Positions 32,130 through 43,415 are shown, counted from the stretch's first letter. The stretch: DNA of 64,000 bases from Hermodice carunculata (GCA_964020975.1 OZ026627.1:35507533-35571532), one strand, 5' to 3'. Made by a program: numbers and translations. Notes: a model not told the origin generated them from the sequence alone.

Positions 32130-32406
32130 AATAGGACATATCCATATTAATTTCCCGCCACAACTGCATACCTGATTGCCTAGTCTCGCCTGGCGGGATA
32201 TGGCGAGATACGGGTCGGTACCTGTGAGGACAAGCGGGATATTACTAATATTTTGGAAATAAAGACTATTTATTGAAGGGAGATGGAATTTTTTCTTGAT
32301 ATATGGCTTGGCAAATACTAGATGAATACCAGTTTGTCATTTGTAAACTTAAATTTCTAAAAAAAACCCGCTAATTTTGTGAGAAACGAACCTATGGTCC
32401 TGTCTG
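32130..32406 (-). repeat. Right arm of a 5-kb inverted-repeat pair
   Basis: Reverse complement of the left arm (27444-27691), from CAATAGGACATATCC to GGTCCTGTCTG. It carries an extra segment with the small palindrome TCTCGCCTGGCGGGATATGG that the left arm lacks. Homology stops at similar points on both outer sides (CAGACAG). Confidence 0.75.
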
Positions 32407-32534
32407 TGACAGTGATGTGACCCGCACGTCCCCTGTGTTCACCTGGCGTCAAACCGGTGCTTTGTGGCGGGAAGTTGATATGCATACAGCGTATTGATAG
32501 ACCGCGAACCTAATATATGGAGTCTCAACTTTTG

Positions 32535-32537
<3 letters not shown>

Positions 32538-32624
<87 letters not shown>
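32538..32624. repeat. (TAA)n microsatellite
   Basis: About 29 uninterrupted TAA units. The poly-Ile and poly-Tyr frames over it are artefacts. Confidence 0.97.
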
Positions 32625-32825
32625 CTCGCTCTCCGCTTGTCTGCCGCGGTCCTGTGTCACTATGTGACACAGGTGGCCTAGGGTAACAAAAAAAAAAAAT
32701 CCATCCCTCACACATCCTATCCCCGCCTCTAAAGTTCAGGCTTTTCCCATGGGAGCCCCCATGGGAGCCCTTATAAGCCCTTAAAAGCGTACGCCTTACG
32801 CGTGTCCGCATGCCGTACCCGCATC

Positions 32826-33110
32826 CGTATATATGGAGTCCTACCTTTAGAATGATCGTGACAACTGAGGTGTAGGCTAAAATGTTGCCATTGAAATGCG
32901 TAATAAAGAGAGTGATAAATGTGGTTAAAGCTAAAATGTCGCTTTTCAGATGCTCATGGAGGACATTGATGATGTGGTATGGGGCAAAATGTTGCCATTG
33001 AAATGCGCACGGAAGAAAGTTTTAACTGTGTTGCGGGGTAAAATGCTGCTTTTCAAAAGGTCAACGAGGAGAGTGATAAGTGTGGTGCAGGATAAAAGTT
33101 CAATTGCGGC
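32826..33110 (+). repeat. 54-bp tandem repeat, codon-phased (18-residue period)
   Basis: AAAATG(T/C)(T/C)G.C/T recurs at about 32879, 32933, 32986, 33040 and, diverged, 33094, a period of 53-54 bases. In the frame from 32950 to 33174 this gives two clear 18-residue units, GKMLPLKCARKKVLTVLR and GKMLLFKRSTRRVISVVQ. Earlier units are off-frame or carry stops. The frame may be an accident of the period, so I do not call a gene. Confidence 0.75.
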
Positions 33111-33174
33111 AGAAGTGCCCTGTAATGCTCTCTTCAAGCATATATGGAATGTTTGGTACATAGAAAATTGCTGA

Positions 33175-34320
33175 CAAGTTTTGGAAAGGGCCTTTGAAGC
33201 ACAGAGAAAGAAAGCAGAAAGATCAGGAAGCTGGGTACAATTTTGTGTATCATTCCCATTCTGATTGAACGTCAAAGGTGTACAAAAGTCATGGGCCGTC
33301 TAATTTGGGAGTCAAAAATGAAAATAGTTTATCTTTATGGCCATGTTCACATGAGCGAAGGCACAGATCACGCTTTAACATGTGAATGAAAAACTATCTT
33401 TCGGTCAATTTGACAGGACACGGAAATAATAACTTTTGTACTTGTCTGAGGTTATACACACATTAAATTCCGGGATCAAACACAGGTCTAGATGAATCCT
33501 GTTGAGGCTTTATAATTTTTTCCTATTTGGCGCATATATAATGTAAACTAGCCGCTTCGCAAAACTCCAGAACCAAACTGATATACACTCAACTATAATT
33601 TCGTCTAGATAGTCGTAGAAGAATAAAATGAAAAAAATCAGGAATGTGAACTTCTAAAAAAAAAACCGACGAAATTAAGAAAAGCAGCTTCTGATTGCAT
33701 GATTTCACTTTTTTAAGTTGTCTCCATGTTTTGCGGTCCGTGTAGCAAAAAAAGCATGGGAACTAGAAAAAGTATGTCTGTTTGCCTAGAAAATTTTAAA
33801 GATTCCCTGTTCAGTTTAAATTCCCGCAAAAGTATTTTTTATTCAACTGTTCAAAAGAGACGTAAACAATTGAGTGCAATACTTGGAAGTGACATGTATC
33901 CTAATACCCTAATATGTCTTGTTGGTACGCAACTGTACTATACGTGTATAGAAGTTGAAATTGTATTTTTAAGCAGAGTATTAATAAAGATATGTAAAAT
34001 TTGAATGTTCAATGAGATGTCCTTCAGAAGCAAATCTGTCTGTGTGTTTTCAACCCGTGCATAATTTAAATCCTATAATCTTGACTTTTATTTCCATACG
34101 CTGCATCTGCAGCAAAACATATGAAAATAACACTAGCTGCCTTTTAAATGTTCAATTCATGCACATAGCTCCACTTGCAATAAAAAAATAACTGCACAAA
34201 TTGCTTAAGGAATTAATTCAAAGTAAGCCCTCAGCAGGCATTCAAAATCACGTATGACTAAATCTGTAGCGCAAACGTCAGAATTGAATGAATGATAGAC
34301 TCTTCACAGAGGGTGGGTAA
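33175..34320. other. No supported gene
   Basis: AT-rich. The plus-strand frame 33726-34004 (92 codons) has no domain and no exon signals I trust. AAATCTGTCTGTGTG near 34030 echoes the start of the 46.2-kb array. Confidence 0.4.
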
Positions 34321-34470
34321 GGGGTACTGGGGCTTTTATTTACCGTACTGGTTACTGGAAGCCCTCTTATTTTACGTACTTCGTACTATCCAAAATTTTG
34401 AAAGATTTCTATTTTCCGTGCTACGTACTCCAGAAAAATAATTACCTGTACCAGCGTACTGACCCCCCCC
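34321..34470. repeat. MITE-like repeat, copy 2 (GGGGTTTC..CGTAC family)
   Basis: Second copy of the 8148-8325 repeat. The core is nearly identical, the left end is shorter and the right end runs into poly-C. Confidence 0.75.
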
Positions 34471-34669
34471 CCCCCCTTTCCCCCCTTCCTCACGGGTAAT
34501 CGTCTAGTTGACCTTTGCCGGATGTTGCTTGCTTGTAACTCTACAGTCAACATATGTATATACTATGGGCCCAGTGAAAGCACGTTACGTCTGACAAGGA
34601 CGATTACCCGTGTCCTCTGCCTCATTCAAGTTGTCCCAGTGTCCCGACTGAACATAAATTAACGTTCTT

Positions 34670-34980
34670 TTTGGTGGTCCATTGGATGCGCCCAGAGCAC
34701 ATACCCATGGATTATAGTTTAAATTTCACCTTTACCTGTAACAGTTTTGAAGACATACAACATTTAAACTTTTCATGCTCCCCTAATTAGCATAAATTGA
34801 AATTACACAGAATTTAGTTGTGCTTCTTGGATGTGACTACAGCACAAAAGTACTAATTTGAGTTGGAGCAGTACCATTACATTTAAGAGTGTTAGATATT
34901 TTAAATATTGAAACTTTTCAATTGCACCAAGTCGGGTAAACTATAATTCTACAAGTTTCGGTTGTGGTCTATTGAATAAA
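34670..34980. repeat. Retroposon-like repeat, two diverged units
   Basis: Carries GGTCCATTGGATGCG, CTGTAACAGTTTTGAAGACA and TAATTAGCATAAATTGAAAT, then a second unit with CTTGGATGTGACTACAGCAC, and ends CACCAAGTCGGGTAAAC. This is the same order as in the family at 16550-17060. Confidence 0.65.
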
Positions 34981-35342
34981 TCTATAGTACAAACCGATGA
35001 AGTACAGTTGGAATTGTACTTCGACCTTTCATACTTTAAAGATATTAAACATTTCAACTTTTTAACAACTGCTTCTTGGTCGTTGCGAAATAGAAATCTT
35101 GCGGAATTATTTTGCATGCATACTGATGAAAAGATAACGAGCAGCAAAGATTTTTTTTTTTTGAAATAAAATACTAATGATAATTAATCTACTATCGGGA
35201 CAGAGAATAGCAGTCCAGGACATGCTTTATTATTTTCATTAAGATACCGGATGACAGTGACCGTGATACCGCAATGTCCTATAATTTCAATCACTTTGTT
35301 CTTTTAACTAGATTGTAGCTGTCGTATCCCCCAGACGCCGAC

Positions 35343-35912
35343 ATGGAGTGCTGTGTGGTGCTCGTATTTGCAGCAGCGGTTCTGATCGCCAGTGCCCAAG
35401 ATTTGGCTCCATGTGGCGAGTTGGGCGCCAGTAACTGTGGGGGCGAAATCAAAGAAGGGGCCAAAAATGAATACATCTTATACGCAGCCAGGCCACGGTG
35501 GCCAGCGGATGGGTTTTGTACAGCATTCAGTGGCAAGACGGTGACCCCGCCCTACTATGCCGTATACGCGGAGATGTACAATCAGTCGCCTAAAGTTGGA
35601 CACCCTGGAGTGGCTTTCAACGTGAAGGATGTCAAAAACTTTGATTTCATTTATTTCAGGTCAGTTACATTATCGAGAACAGATTTTACTTGAACAGATA
35701 AGCCTTGTCAAATATGAAAAGTACACGGGGTGATTGAATTGAAACTGTATTTTTTGTACTTTCATAACATTGTAAATGTTCCTTAATATCATAATAGTTT
35801 TTATATCACGCTCCTCCCTGTGGCATATGCATTATATTATACATATATGAATGAATGACCTTTATTGCAACTCCACCATTTCATACATGTCCATGGTATT
35901 TTGTTGATGGGC

Positions 35913-35954
<42 letters not shown>

Positions 35955-37252
35955 ACAGTCTACATCAAAAAGATACCACATCAACAAACCTGTTGGGAGC
36001 ATAAACAATACTTACAAATACATATATATAAAGATGATAATAAAAATTGTATATATATAAAAAAAATCATACAGACATATATGTGTACTGAGTTGAACCA
36101 AAAGAATAGGATACCTTTCCATCACAACTTTTCCCTGAATTTTACAGTTTCTGTTATAAATTTTCCCAAGTTCCTAATTACTTCCTCGTCATCACATTTC
36201 ATTAACTTAATAAATTTATCTTCCGGAGTAAAATATTCAAAATCAGCAAGTAATTCTAACACGTTATCAGTAAGTTTTATCAATAAGTTCTTTCCTGGCT
36301 TCAGAGAACTTTTGACAAATTAGAATGTAATGAAATTTGTCTTCTGGTTGAAAACACAAGTCACATATTCTGTCATCTACTGGTACTTTAACTGGCCTTT
36401 TGTGTCTCCTTTTTTCAATATGTATATACATATATATATGAACATACATACGTTTACGCGTGTGTGTATGTCTTTATGTACATGAGTACCTCTGTTGAGC
36501 GACCACCCCAGGGCATGTTTAAAACAGGTAGTCTCTCATTGGAGCCAAAATAACATGGAAAAGATTTACTTAAGCACCTGGTAAATGTGGCTTTAAAAGG
36601 CAGGTGGTCTTTCGGTGCATTGGTCTCTCAAAAGAAGGATGTTTATATACATGTTATATGCATGTACCCATTTTGAGTGAATATTAGCTGCACTTTCGCA
36701 AGCTGTCTGCATGTAGCTGTGCAAATTGCATTTGCGTGAAACTGAATCGACAAAAACATGCCTGCAACTTGGATTCTTTACCTTTCTTGTATCACGCACG
36801 CATACATGTATGGTATTCACGAAAACGTCTGAACTTGTGTTGAAAAGTACATCATACTCCATGTTGTTTTCCTTAAGAAAAAAAAAATTAAGACTCAAGT
36901 TCAAAACAATTTTCGTGTCAATCATGCCATTTCTGGAGCAGGTTTTGAGTACATTTTTTTCTCTTATTCCAGACCGCATTCGGCAGGTTTGTGCTACCAA
37001 ATTGGCAAACTTATAGCGGGGAAGACAAAATGGGGTACATCTAAAAATTGCCCGCAAGGACCCCCCGCCCACCAGAAGTGGTTCTCCGTAAGAGTTAGCG
37101 TCAAGGGCAAGCGGGCAACTGCGTACTTGAACGGCAAGAAGGTTGTCTGCTGGACTACCCTGTCCCCCACACTGGGCAGAGGCGGGATCATCGTTTGCAA
37201 CGGTTACAAAAACACAATACGCTTCCGAAACTTTCAGGTGACATCAGCTTGA
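35343..37252 (+). CDS. Secreted Cys-rich protein with a concanavalin/LamG-like fold (two exons)
   Basis: Exon 1 is 35343-35659 (donor CAG|GTCAGT) and exon 2 is 36973-37252 (acceptor TTATTCCAG). The intron is phase 2 and the junction reads IYF-R-PHSAGLCYQ without a break, giving 198 residues. Residues 1-18 (MECCVVLVFAAAVLIASA) are a signal peptide. The rest reads like a beta-sandwich of the concanavalin/LamG/DUF1080 type: PGVAFNVKDVKNFDFIYFRP (89-107), WFSVRVSVKGKRATAYLNGK (142-161, the family's 'NG..V' strand) and GGIIVCNGYKNTIRFRNFQV (176-195). Seven cysteines remain after the signal, at 24, 32, 59, 113, 132, 165 and 181, so disulfides are likely. A ligand-binding extracellular role, perhaps carbohydrate, is inference. 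A TTTTAACTAG just upstream (to 35312) could be the acceptor of a 5' UTR intron. LINE D and a GTGGTC repeat lie in the intron. Confidence 0.8.
35849..36410 (-). mobile_element. LINE D: 3'-end fragment with (ATTC)n tail
   Basis: The minus strand encodes the C-terminal end of a LINE ORF2. Its zinc-finger-like motif DDRICDLCFQPEDKFHYILI comes first, with the C..C..H..C pattern. After one frame change come FEYFTPEDKFIKLMKCDDEE and a stop near 36117. A 3' UTR with an approximately 36-base A-run on the plus strand (35917-35952) follows, then AATAAAGGTCATTCATTC as the 3' end. This family differs from LINEs A, B and C. It lies antisense in the intron of the secreted-protein gene and is heavily 5'-truncated, abutting a (TA)-rich patch. 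Confidence 0.75.
36483..36655. repeat. GTGGTC-family dispersed repeat
   Basis: Series GAGCGACCACCCCAGGGCAT, GGTAGTCTCTCATTGGAG, TAACATGGAAAAGATTTAC, GCAGGTGGTCTTTCGGTG and TATATACATGT. It shares its order with 21740-22160, and the two halves seen separately there are joined here. Confidence 0.65.
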
Positions 37253-37522
37253 AAGCTATGAATTTGAGTAATAGCCAGACATCTTGACGTATAAGCATTA
37301 AGTGCAGCGGCCGCCTCATTTTGGGCCATTTCTTCTGCAATGGAAAGGTAACTGTTAGTGGGTGGTGGGTGGGAGGTGGGGGTGCATTCCTTGGCGAAAG
37401 AGAAATTTAACTACTACACCTTGCTTGCTGTGGAAACAATAGCATCGATTGAACTTTGAAAAGCAGCAGACGCTTCTATCGCTATTACAAAACTTTTTTT
37501 TTTGAAGTCCGATGGAATTAAA

Positions 37523-37553
<31 letters not shown>

Positions 37554-37974
37554 CACGACGAAGATTAAGAACGGGACAAAATGATGATTTACTTCTGATA
37601 TTAATTCCTGTCTTGATGAAAGTCGTAGTTAAATGTGATTATGTACACCAACGATATGTGGATCTTCACTAACCATGGGACCAAGAACTTTCTGTTGATG
37701 CAACCAAAGACGCTCTGCCTGAACGCTGAGTTGTGCTTCGGTCTGGACGACTACCAGGTGTCCGGACGGCAAAGCATGTAGTGTGAATCACATCATTAAT
37801 TGTGAATTATATTACGAAAGGTTCGATTTCCTTGTTTAGTTTTTGTTTGCTTGTTGTCTGTTACGCTCTGAAGCCGATGGGGGGGGGGTTGATTGGTCAA
37901 GCACTTTTGGAGACCAGAAGAGGCAACAAAAAATCATGAAAGTCCAAAAATTACTGAAGCGAGACTATTTTGAA
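37253..37974. other. 3' flank of the secreted-protein gene
   Basis: Contains a (CA)n run near 37522-37556 and G-rich patches. No further gene supported. No AATAAA is obvious close to the stop codon. Confidence 0.4.
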
Positions 37975-38275
37975 CACACTCATTGGAGACCCACCCAAGG
38001 TTGATCCGGTCCAAATTTGAAGTGAATCTGGCTGACGGTTTTACAGACGTCGAAAATGTGAAGTACTGTTGTATTCCCATATATTTACATTGTACTCAAC
38101 AGCAATGTATGCATTAACTGACAAGTACCCGAATTGAAAAGTTCGTTCAAAATAATAGATCCACGGCAGCACCACGCGGGGAACAGTTTTGTTTGGATAA
38201 TCCCCATAGCACATTTACACCAAGTTTCAGCACAATCTGCTGGATGGTTTTTGAGAAGTCATAAACAGTGAAAAC
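37975..38275. repeat. Ancient repeat unit, about 280-300 bp
   Basis: AAGTGAATCTGGCTGACGGT, CATTGTACTCAACAGCAATG, AACTGACAAGTACCCGAATT and AGTTTCAGCACAATCTGCTG recur in order at 39003-39300 and, partly, 39300-39540. Confidence 0.7.
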
Positions 38276-38296
38276 ACACACACACACCCACCCACC

Positions 38297-38345
<49 letters not shown>

Positions 38346-38407
38346 AATAGCAAAAATTACAGCGCCACCCAATGAGTAAATTGAGGTCACATATAAATAT
38401 ATTTATA

Positions 38408-38492
<85 letters not shown>

Positions 38493-38497
38493 GTATG

Positions 38498-38545
<48 letters not shown>
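38274..38545. repeat. (CA)n, (TA)n and (TG)n microsatellites
   Basis: CA/CCCA run at 38274-38340, TA run at about 38400-38513, then TG to about 38543. Confidence 0.95.
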
Positions 38546-38547
<2 letters not shown>

Positions 38548-38951
38548 ATAGAGTTGGCATATGTTTCTTCATTTTCTTAGTCTGCCTTTGCCGAAATCGT
38601 ACAAACTCATTATTGTTACAAAATTAGGCTATCTTAGACATGCAAACAAAAGTCCATGATCAGCTAATCTAAGCAGTAGGAGTTTTTAACTGTGTCATCA
38701 ATAGGACATTCCAGATCGTAAATCTTCATCTTTTTTTAATTTTCAGCTATCGTTTAAAAATATATAGTAAAAATGCTTCTAAAATGATTTAAAAGACCAA
38801 GTCTTATTTAAGGCACCTATTTTAAAATATATGTTGTGCACGTATACGAGGCGATAATAAAGAATTGATAGCACTAATCTATAATCTCTACATTATTTCT
38901 TCCTGGATGTATTGGAGGAAACTCCCATGGACGGTCCCTTAAGACAGGTCA

Positions 38952-38988
<37 letters not shown>
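38952..38988. repeat. (TA)n microsatellite
   Basis: Short TA run between unassigned sequence and the next ancient repeat unit. Confidence 0.9.
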
Positions 38989-38994
<6 letters not shown>

Positions 38995-39002
38995 TGGAGC
39001 AT

Positions 39003-39540
39003 GGCCATTTGAAGACTCACCCAAGATATATCCGCACCAACTTTGAATTGAATCTGGCTGACGATTTAGGAGAAGTTGAAAATGCGAGTGACCACTGCAA
39101 TCCTCATTGACTTACATTGTAATCAACAGGAATGCATCCATTAACTAACAAGCACCCGAACTGAAAAAGTTCTAGAAAAATCGGGGACCCAGCGCATTGC
39201 CACCTGGTGAAAAACTTTGCCCCGTCCACAAAGTACATTTCCACCACTTTCCAACAGTATCTGCGTAAAATTTGGTAAAACGTTCATCCCCACCAAGTAA
39301 ATCTGGATGATGTTTTTGCAGAAAATATGAATTACAACTAGAATTTCTATCAGTTTACATTGTATTCAATAGGAATGTGTCCAACAGCCAATACGTACCT
39401 GAATTGAAAGCATCGTTAAAAATGACAGATTTAAAGTATTACAACTTAACACAGAGCTTTGTTTGATCCTTCCACAAAGTACATTTCACCAGGTTTTAGC
39501 ACAATCTGCGAGACGGTTTCGGAGAAGTAATAAACGCGAA
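39003..39540. repeat. Two further ancient repeat units in tandem
   Basis: Diverged copies of the 37975-38275 unit. The first contains GAATCTGGCTGACGATTTAG and ACATTGTAATCAACAGGAAT. The second contains TTACATTGTATTCAATAGGA and TTTTAGCACAATCTGCGAGA. Confidence 0.7.
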
Positions 39541-39681
39541 CGGGGGACGGATCAGCACCCATCCACAAAACTCAACTACGCTGAGTCAGTAACTGACAAG
39601 TCAGGTGAAGTAAAAGCGGACCACAGAGACATGCTTTTTGCAAATTAGTGAAGATCGGTCGAAGAGATGAAACAAGAACGG

Positions 39682-39731
39682 GGGGGGGGGGCTTGGTGTC
39701 CACATAATTTGCTTAGCCCCCCCCCCCCCCC
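39682..39731. repeat. Poly-G then poly-C tracts
   Basis: A G-run (about 39682-39691) and a C-run (about 39717-39731) lie close together and can pair. Assembly errors are common at such sites. Confidence 0.8.
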
Positions 39732-39748
39732 GAATTGTCACTTGGGTA

Positions 39749-39920
39749 AACAACTTTCCTTGGCATGGGTTGGGCATTAACTAAGTGCCCAACTCATGCC
39801 AAGGAAAGTTGTTGATGTGATCTTGATAGGGCTCATCTACAATTCTCAGTGAAAATTGTCGTTCATTACTGCTGAAATTAGTTGAAAACACTGAAGCAGA
39901 CGACATTTGACCACCAGCCA
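39749..39920. repeat. Palindromic element, copy C
   Basis: Arms of 28 bases at 39749-39776 and 39786-39813 differ at one base (AACAACTTTCCTTGGCATGG at the left end) around a nine-base spacer. The following sequence (GAAGCAGACGACATTTGACC, CCAGCCAGTTT) recurs at about 43436-43560. It is related to the GTCAACAGCTTTCC palindromes by its end sequence. Confidence 0.75.
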
Positions 39921-41543
39921 GTTTAAGGGGGAAAGGGTTAGACCGGTACGTTCTGGTTCCATCACGTCCACTCTGTTCGCCCTCATCCATGTCAACAGGA
40001 TATTAGTGGAGACAGGACATACAAAAAGCAATGAAACGTTTTGGCGTGTTCCGATATTTTGCATTCAATTAGCTAAATTTCATGATTATCATGTTTATAT
40101 GTTCCAACTTTAAAAGGAACGGAGTATTTCGCGCGTGTACAATATACATGTCACTGGTATGTTGGTATCCTGTTTAACTCATGTACTTATAAGAGGCCTG
40201 AACATTTATCTGGTTACGGAGTTTGAATGGGGGAAAGAGGAAAGCTGCGGGAGGAATATTCAACATTCCTGTAATAAAATCTCTTTCCGTTCGTGTGTGA
40301 TAAAATGCAAATCACACAATTCACGTTGCATTGGAGGCCCCCTGCCCCCCCCCCCCCCCAAAATAATAGCTATAATCATAAACACTGTCTATCCAATTCA
40401 ATCCAAAATTCTAGAAATAAATTTAGTTTAGGTGGGTAATTGAAGCCTGGTACAGCACACATGGTACTTTTAAGCATGCCAGTTTGAGTAAGAAAGAACT
40501 TGTTATCAGGTGGAGCTATTAGTTCCAAATGTTGTAATTTATATTTGTAATTCATTATTATTATAATTCAAAACAAATCATTTGTACATCATTATGGTAA
40601 CAGAGATACATGAATACAACAGTAGCAGAAATTAACGTGGTTAATAATTTGGGGGAATGATGCCAAACTGGCTTCTATTTCCCCAGCTGTAGGATCATAT
40701 TATGCTATATATGTAATATAAATATGTACAGCATATAAATATTTTACATGAAGAGAAAACAGTCAATATTCAGACATAAGAATATGTTTCCATTTTGCTT
40801 TTAATAAGTCAATTGAATGAGTTTATCGTACTGATATGGGTACCTTGTTACAAATGTCCATAAAATGGAGATATGTCGGGGGAGCATTTTAAATTTTTGG
40901 TGCAATTAGGTGCACTCTGTAAATGTACTTTAATGTACAGTAAAGAATGTGCGTATACGGGTATTACTAACTGTGATATGACCCAAGAAAAGATTGTACT
41001 CTGCGGCACCCGAAATGGACCTGATCACGGAGTTTTTAAATGATAAACATAATTTTAGCTTCTGGGTGACTAAAAATAACATAGATCTATCTATCGATGA
41101 TGTTAAGGGTTTATCGTTTGAACATAATATTGATTCAGGTGCCAATATAAGTGATAATTTCTGTTTTGGGTCTTAATTCGAAAAAAGGGAACCTTTTAAG
41201 GAATGGTAAAGCCACTTGCGACCCGCGCAGTCCTCCCAGAGGGTGCGGGGGCATGCCGCCCCGGGACATTTTTTTTTTTTTTTTTTTTTAATTTTTGGTG
41301 CAATTTGGTACATTTTGCTGCATTTATATGCAAATTCTGCATGAGTCGTGGAGTTATTTTTTAAAGAATAAAATGCGGTTATGTATGCATGTGAATGTGC
41401 AGTTTCTATTGCCCAACGGTCTTCCTGTCTTCTGGTACATAATAGGTTGTAGCTATAGATTGAGGAATGCATGTGCCAAATTATATTACATTTCAAGATG
41501 CATTTTACCTAAACCCAAACCATATGAGATAGCGTGCCAAGTG
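39921..41543. other. No supported gene
   Basis: AT-rich with a poly-C at about 40346-40359 and a T-run at 41270-41289. The plus-strand frame 40994-41176 reads rather protein-like (MDLITEFLNDKHNFSFWVTK) but has no partner exon or known domain. Confidence 0.4.
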
Positions 41544-41713
41544 CAGTGAAACCTCATTTTAACGGCACTCAGATATCCGACATATCCATTATAATGACGC
41601 AAGTTTTGAATGGCAAAAGTTCAGTTTCTTGTTTGATTCATTAATCTGACAAATTCAGTTATCTGACACATTTCTAAGGGAACAGATGGTGTCATTATAA
41701 CGGGTTTTCACTG
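41544..41713. repeat. CAGTGAAAACC MITE, copy 2
   Basis: The left end is CAGTGAAACCTCATTTTAAC and the right end reverse-complements to CAGTGAAAACCCGTTATAAT. Interior as in 9459-9633. About 170 bp and non-coding. Confidence 0.8.
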
Positions 41714-41834
41714 TCCATTGGTGATATCAAGTTGTGCAAGACGAACGTGATAACCTCCAAATAGACTGAAATGACCGAATACGGCATGTACTTAGGTGTA
41801 TTACATATTGTAGTTTGTAATATAAAAAAGGATA

Positions 41835-41970
41835 TATATATATATATATATATATATAAGAGTAATAGCAAAGTGCAGGAATGCAGCTCTTATCAAATTT
41901 ATATATATATATATATATATCTGCATTTGATAACAGCTGCATTCCTGCATTTTGCTATTACTCTTATATG
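41835..41970. repeat. Long hairpin with (TA)n loop
   Basis: Arms of 42 bases, 41857-41898 and 41925-41966, match at all but two positions (left arm starts TAAGAGTAATAGCAAAGTGC). The loop is a pure TA run, and another TA run lies just outside the left arm. Confidence 0.85.
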
Positions 41971-43361
41971 ATCAACACATTTGCTTTAAGAATGTAGATG
42001 CACCTAAAGTACATTTGTATTGTCACTTCTAATCAGCTTGAAGTTCAAAGAGCTTGGCCAGGTTTATTCAAAACAAACTCACTTGCAAGCTGATTTTATA
42101 ACAACTTTATAAACTGCATTTGGTTTTAAATACACTGAGTAAAAACAGGTGATGGCACAATTGCTCTTAGGAGGTAACTATCATCTAAAAAAGTTAATCT
42201 TGCAAATTTTATATCCATGCTACATGTGGATGTTGTCATGCTTAATTCTCGGCCATAACCATAAGAAATACACTTTGATAAGGTAAATAGCAATTTAGAG
42301 CTTACTACGAGCAGTTTATCGTGACATATATGAACTTAAGGTAAGCATAACCATTGAAGCTGGCATCTTAAGTTAGCTTCGACAACAAATCACCTACACA
42401 CATCAATATGTTGAATGGAACTCCCGCACTTGCACATACTTCATTTGATAACGGCTGTTGTTAAGGTATAAAAAGCTTCCCTTCCTCCAGTGTATCAAAG
42501 AGGGGGGTTCCTTAGACATTTACAGGCCATTTATTGAAGGTTCTTTACATGACTCCATAGACCTGAGAGCTTAATTTGGAAGATGGCAGATTTTGATAGG
42601 CGAGTGTCTCATTGATCAATAATATTTCTATTTTACTATTTAATAGGAAAACAAATAAAAACTTAACAGTATCAGAGATACTTTTCACCCATGAACCGAC
42701 ACCATACTGCACATATTTGACTTTTTGTTTTGTCCTACTATTCAAAGGAACATTTGAATTGAAGTAGTTCCCAGTTGACTGAAGTTATCATTACTGAAGA
42801 ATAGGAATGAAACTGCATGTGAGGTTGTGTTCTAAACTAAATCCAAAGTGCAAAGTAATAAGTTTCAGTAGACACATGCTATTGTATACTCACAGAATGT
42901 AGAATGCCAGCACGCCTCTTTAGCCTGTCCTATCCCCGGGCTGTTCCAGGCATCATCAGCAAAGTTCGAGGAATAGTAATAAACCAATGACGAGGCTTCT
43001 GTCATCTTTGTGCGTGTGCCGTAACTCAAATTACCAATCAGTGTGGGTCTTACATCTTGACCGACTTAGATGAAGCTGAGTGGCGGCAAAGGAGAAAGCT
43101 CATTTTCCAGAGAAGATTAGATTTCCTAATAACTTTCATTAATAGATAGTGGTCGTCAAATCATAAGAACGACGGACCTTCTTCAAGTTTCTAGCCCGGG
43201 ATGGGTGGGTGAGCGGAGGGTCGGACGATCCACTCCCCCCCCCCCGCAGGCTACGGGCCCAGATAAGAAATTATACCTGGCTAACAGTCTTCAACGAAAG
43301 GCAACTCACTTACTTACTAACCCAAAATGCATTCTAAAGCATCCAATTGAGGAGTTTAAAT

Positions 43362-43362
<1 letters not shown>
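41971..43362. other. No supported gene
   Basis: AT-rich. Open frame 42545-42745 (-) has no domain. A C-run lies near 43228-43246. Confidence 0.4.

Positions 43363-43412
<50 letters not shown>
43363..43412. repeat. (AG)n microsatellite
   Basis: About 50 bases of AG. Confidence 0.95.

Positions 43413-43415
<3 letters not shown>

Noticed and set aside
32439-32811. Poly-Ile and poly-Tyr frames
   Set aside because: Translation of the (TAA)n microsatellite.
37800-37840. Possible tRNA B-box (GGTTCGATTTCC)
   Set aside because: No cloverleaf or A-box upstream at the right distance.
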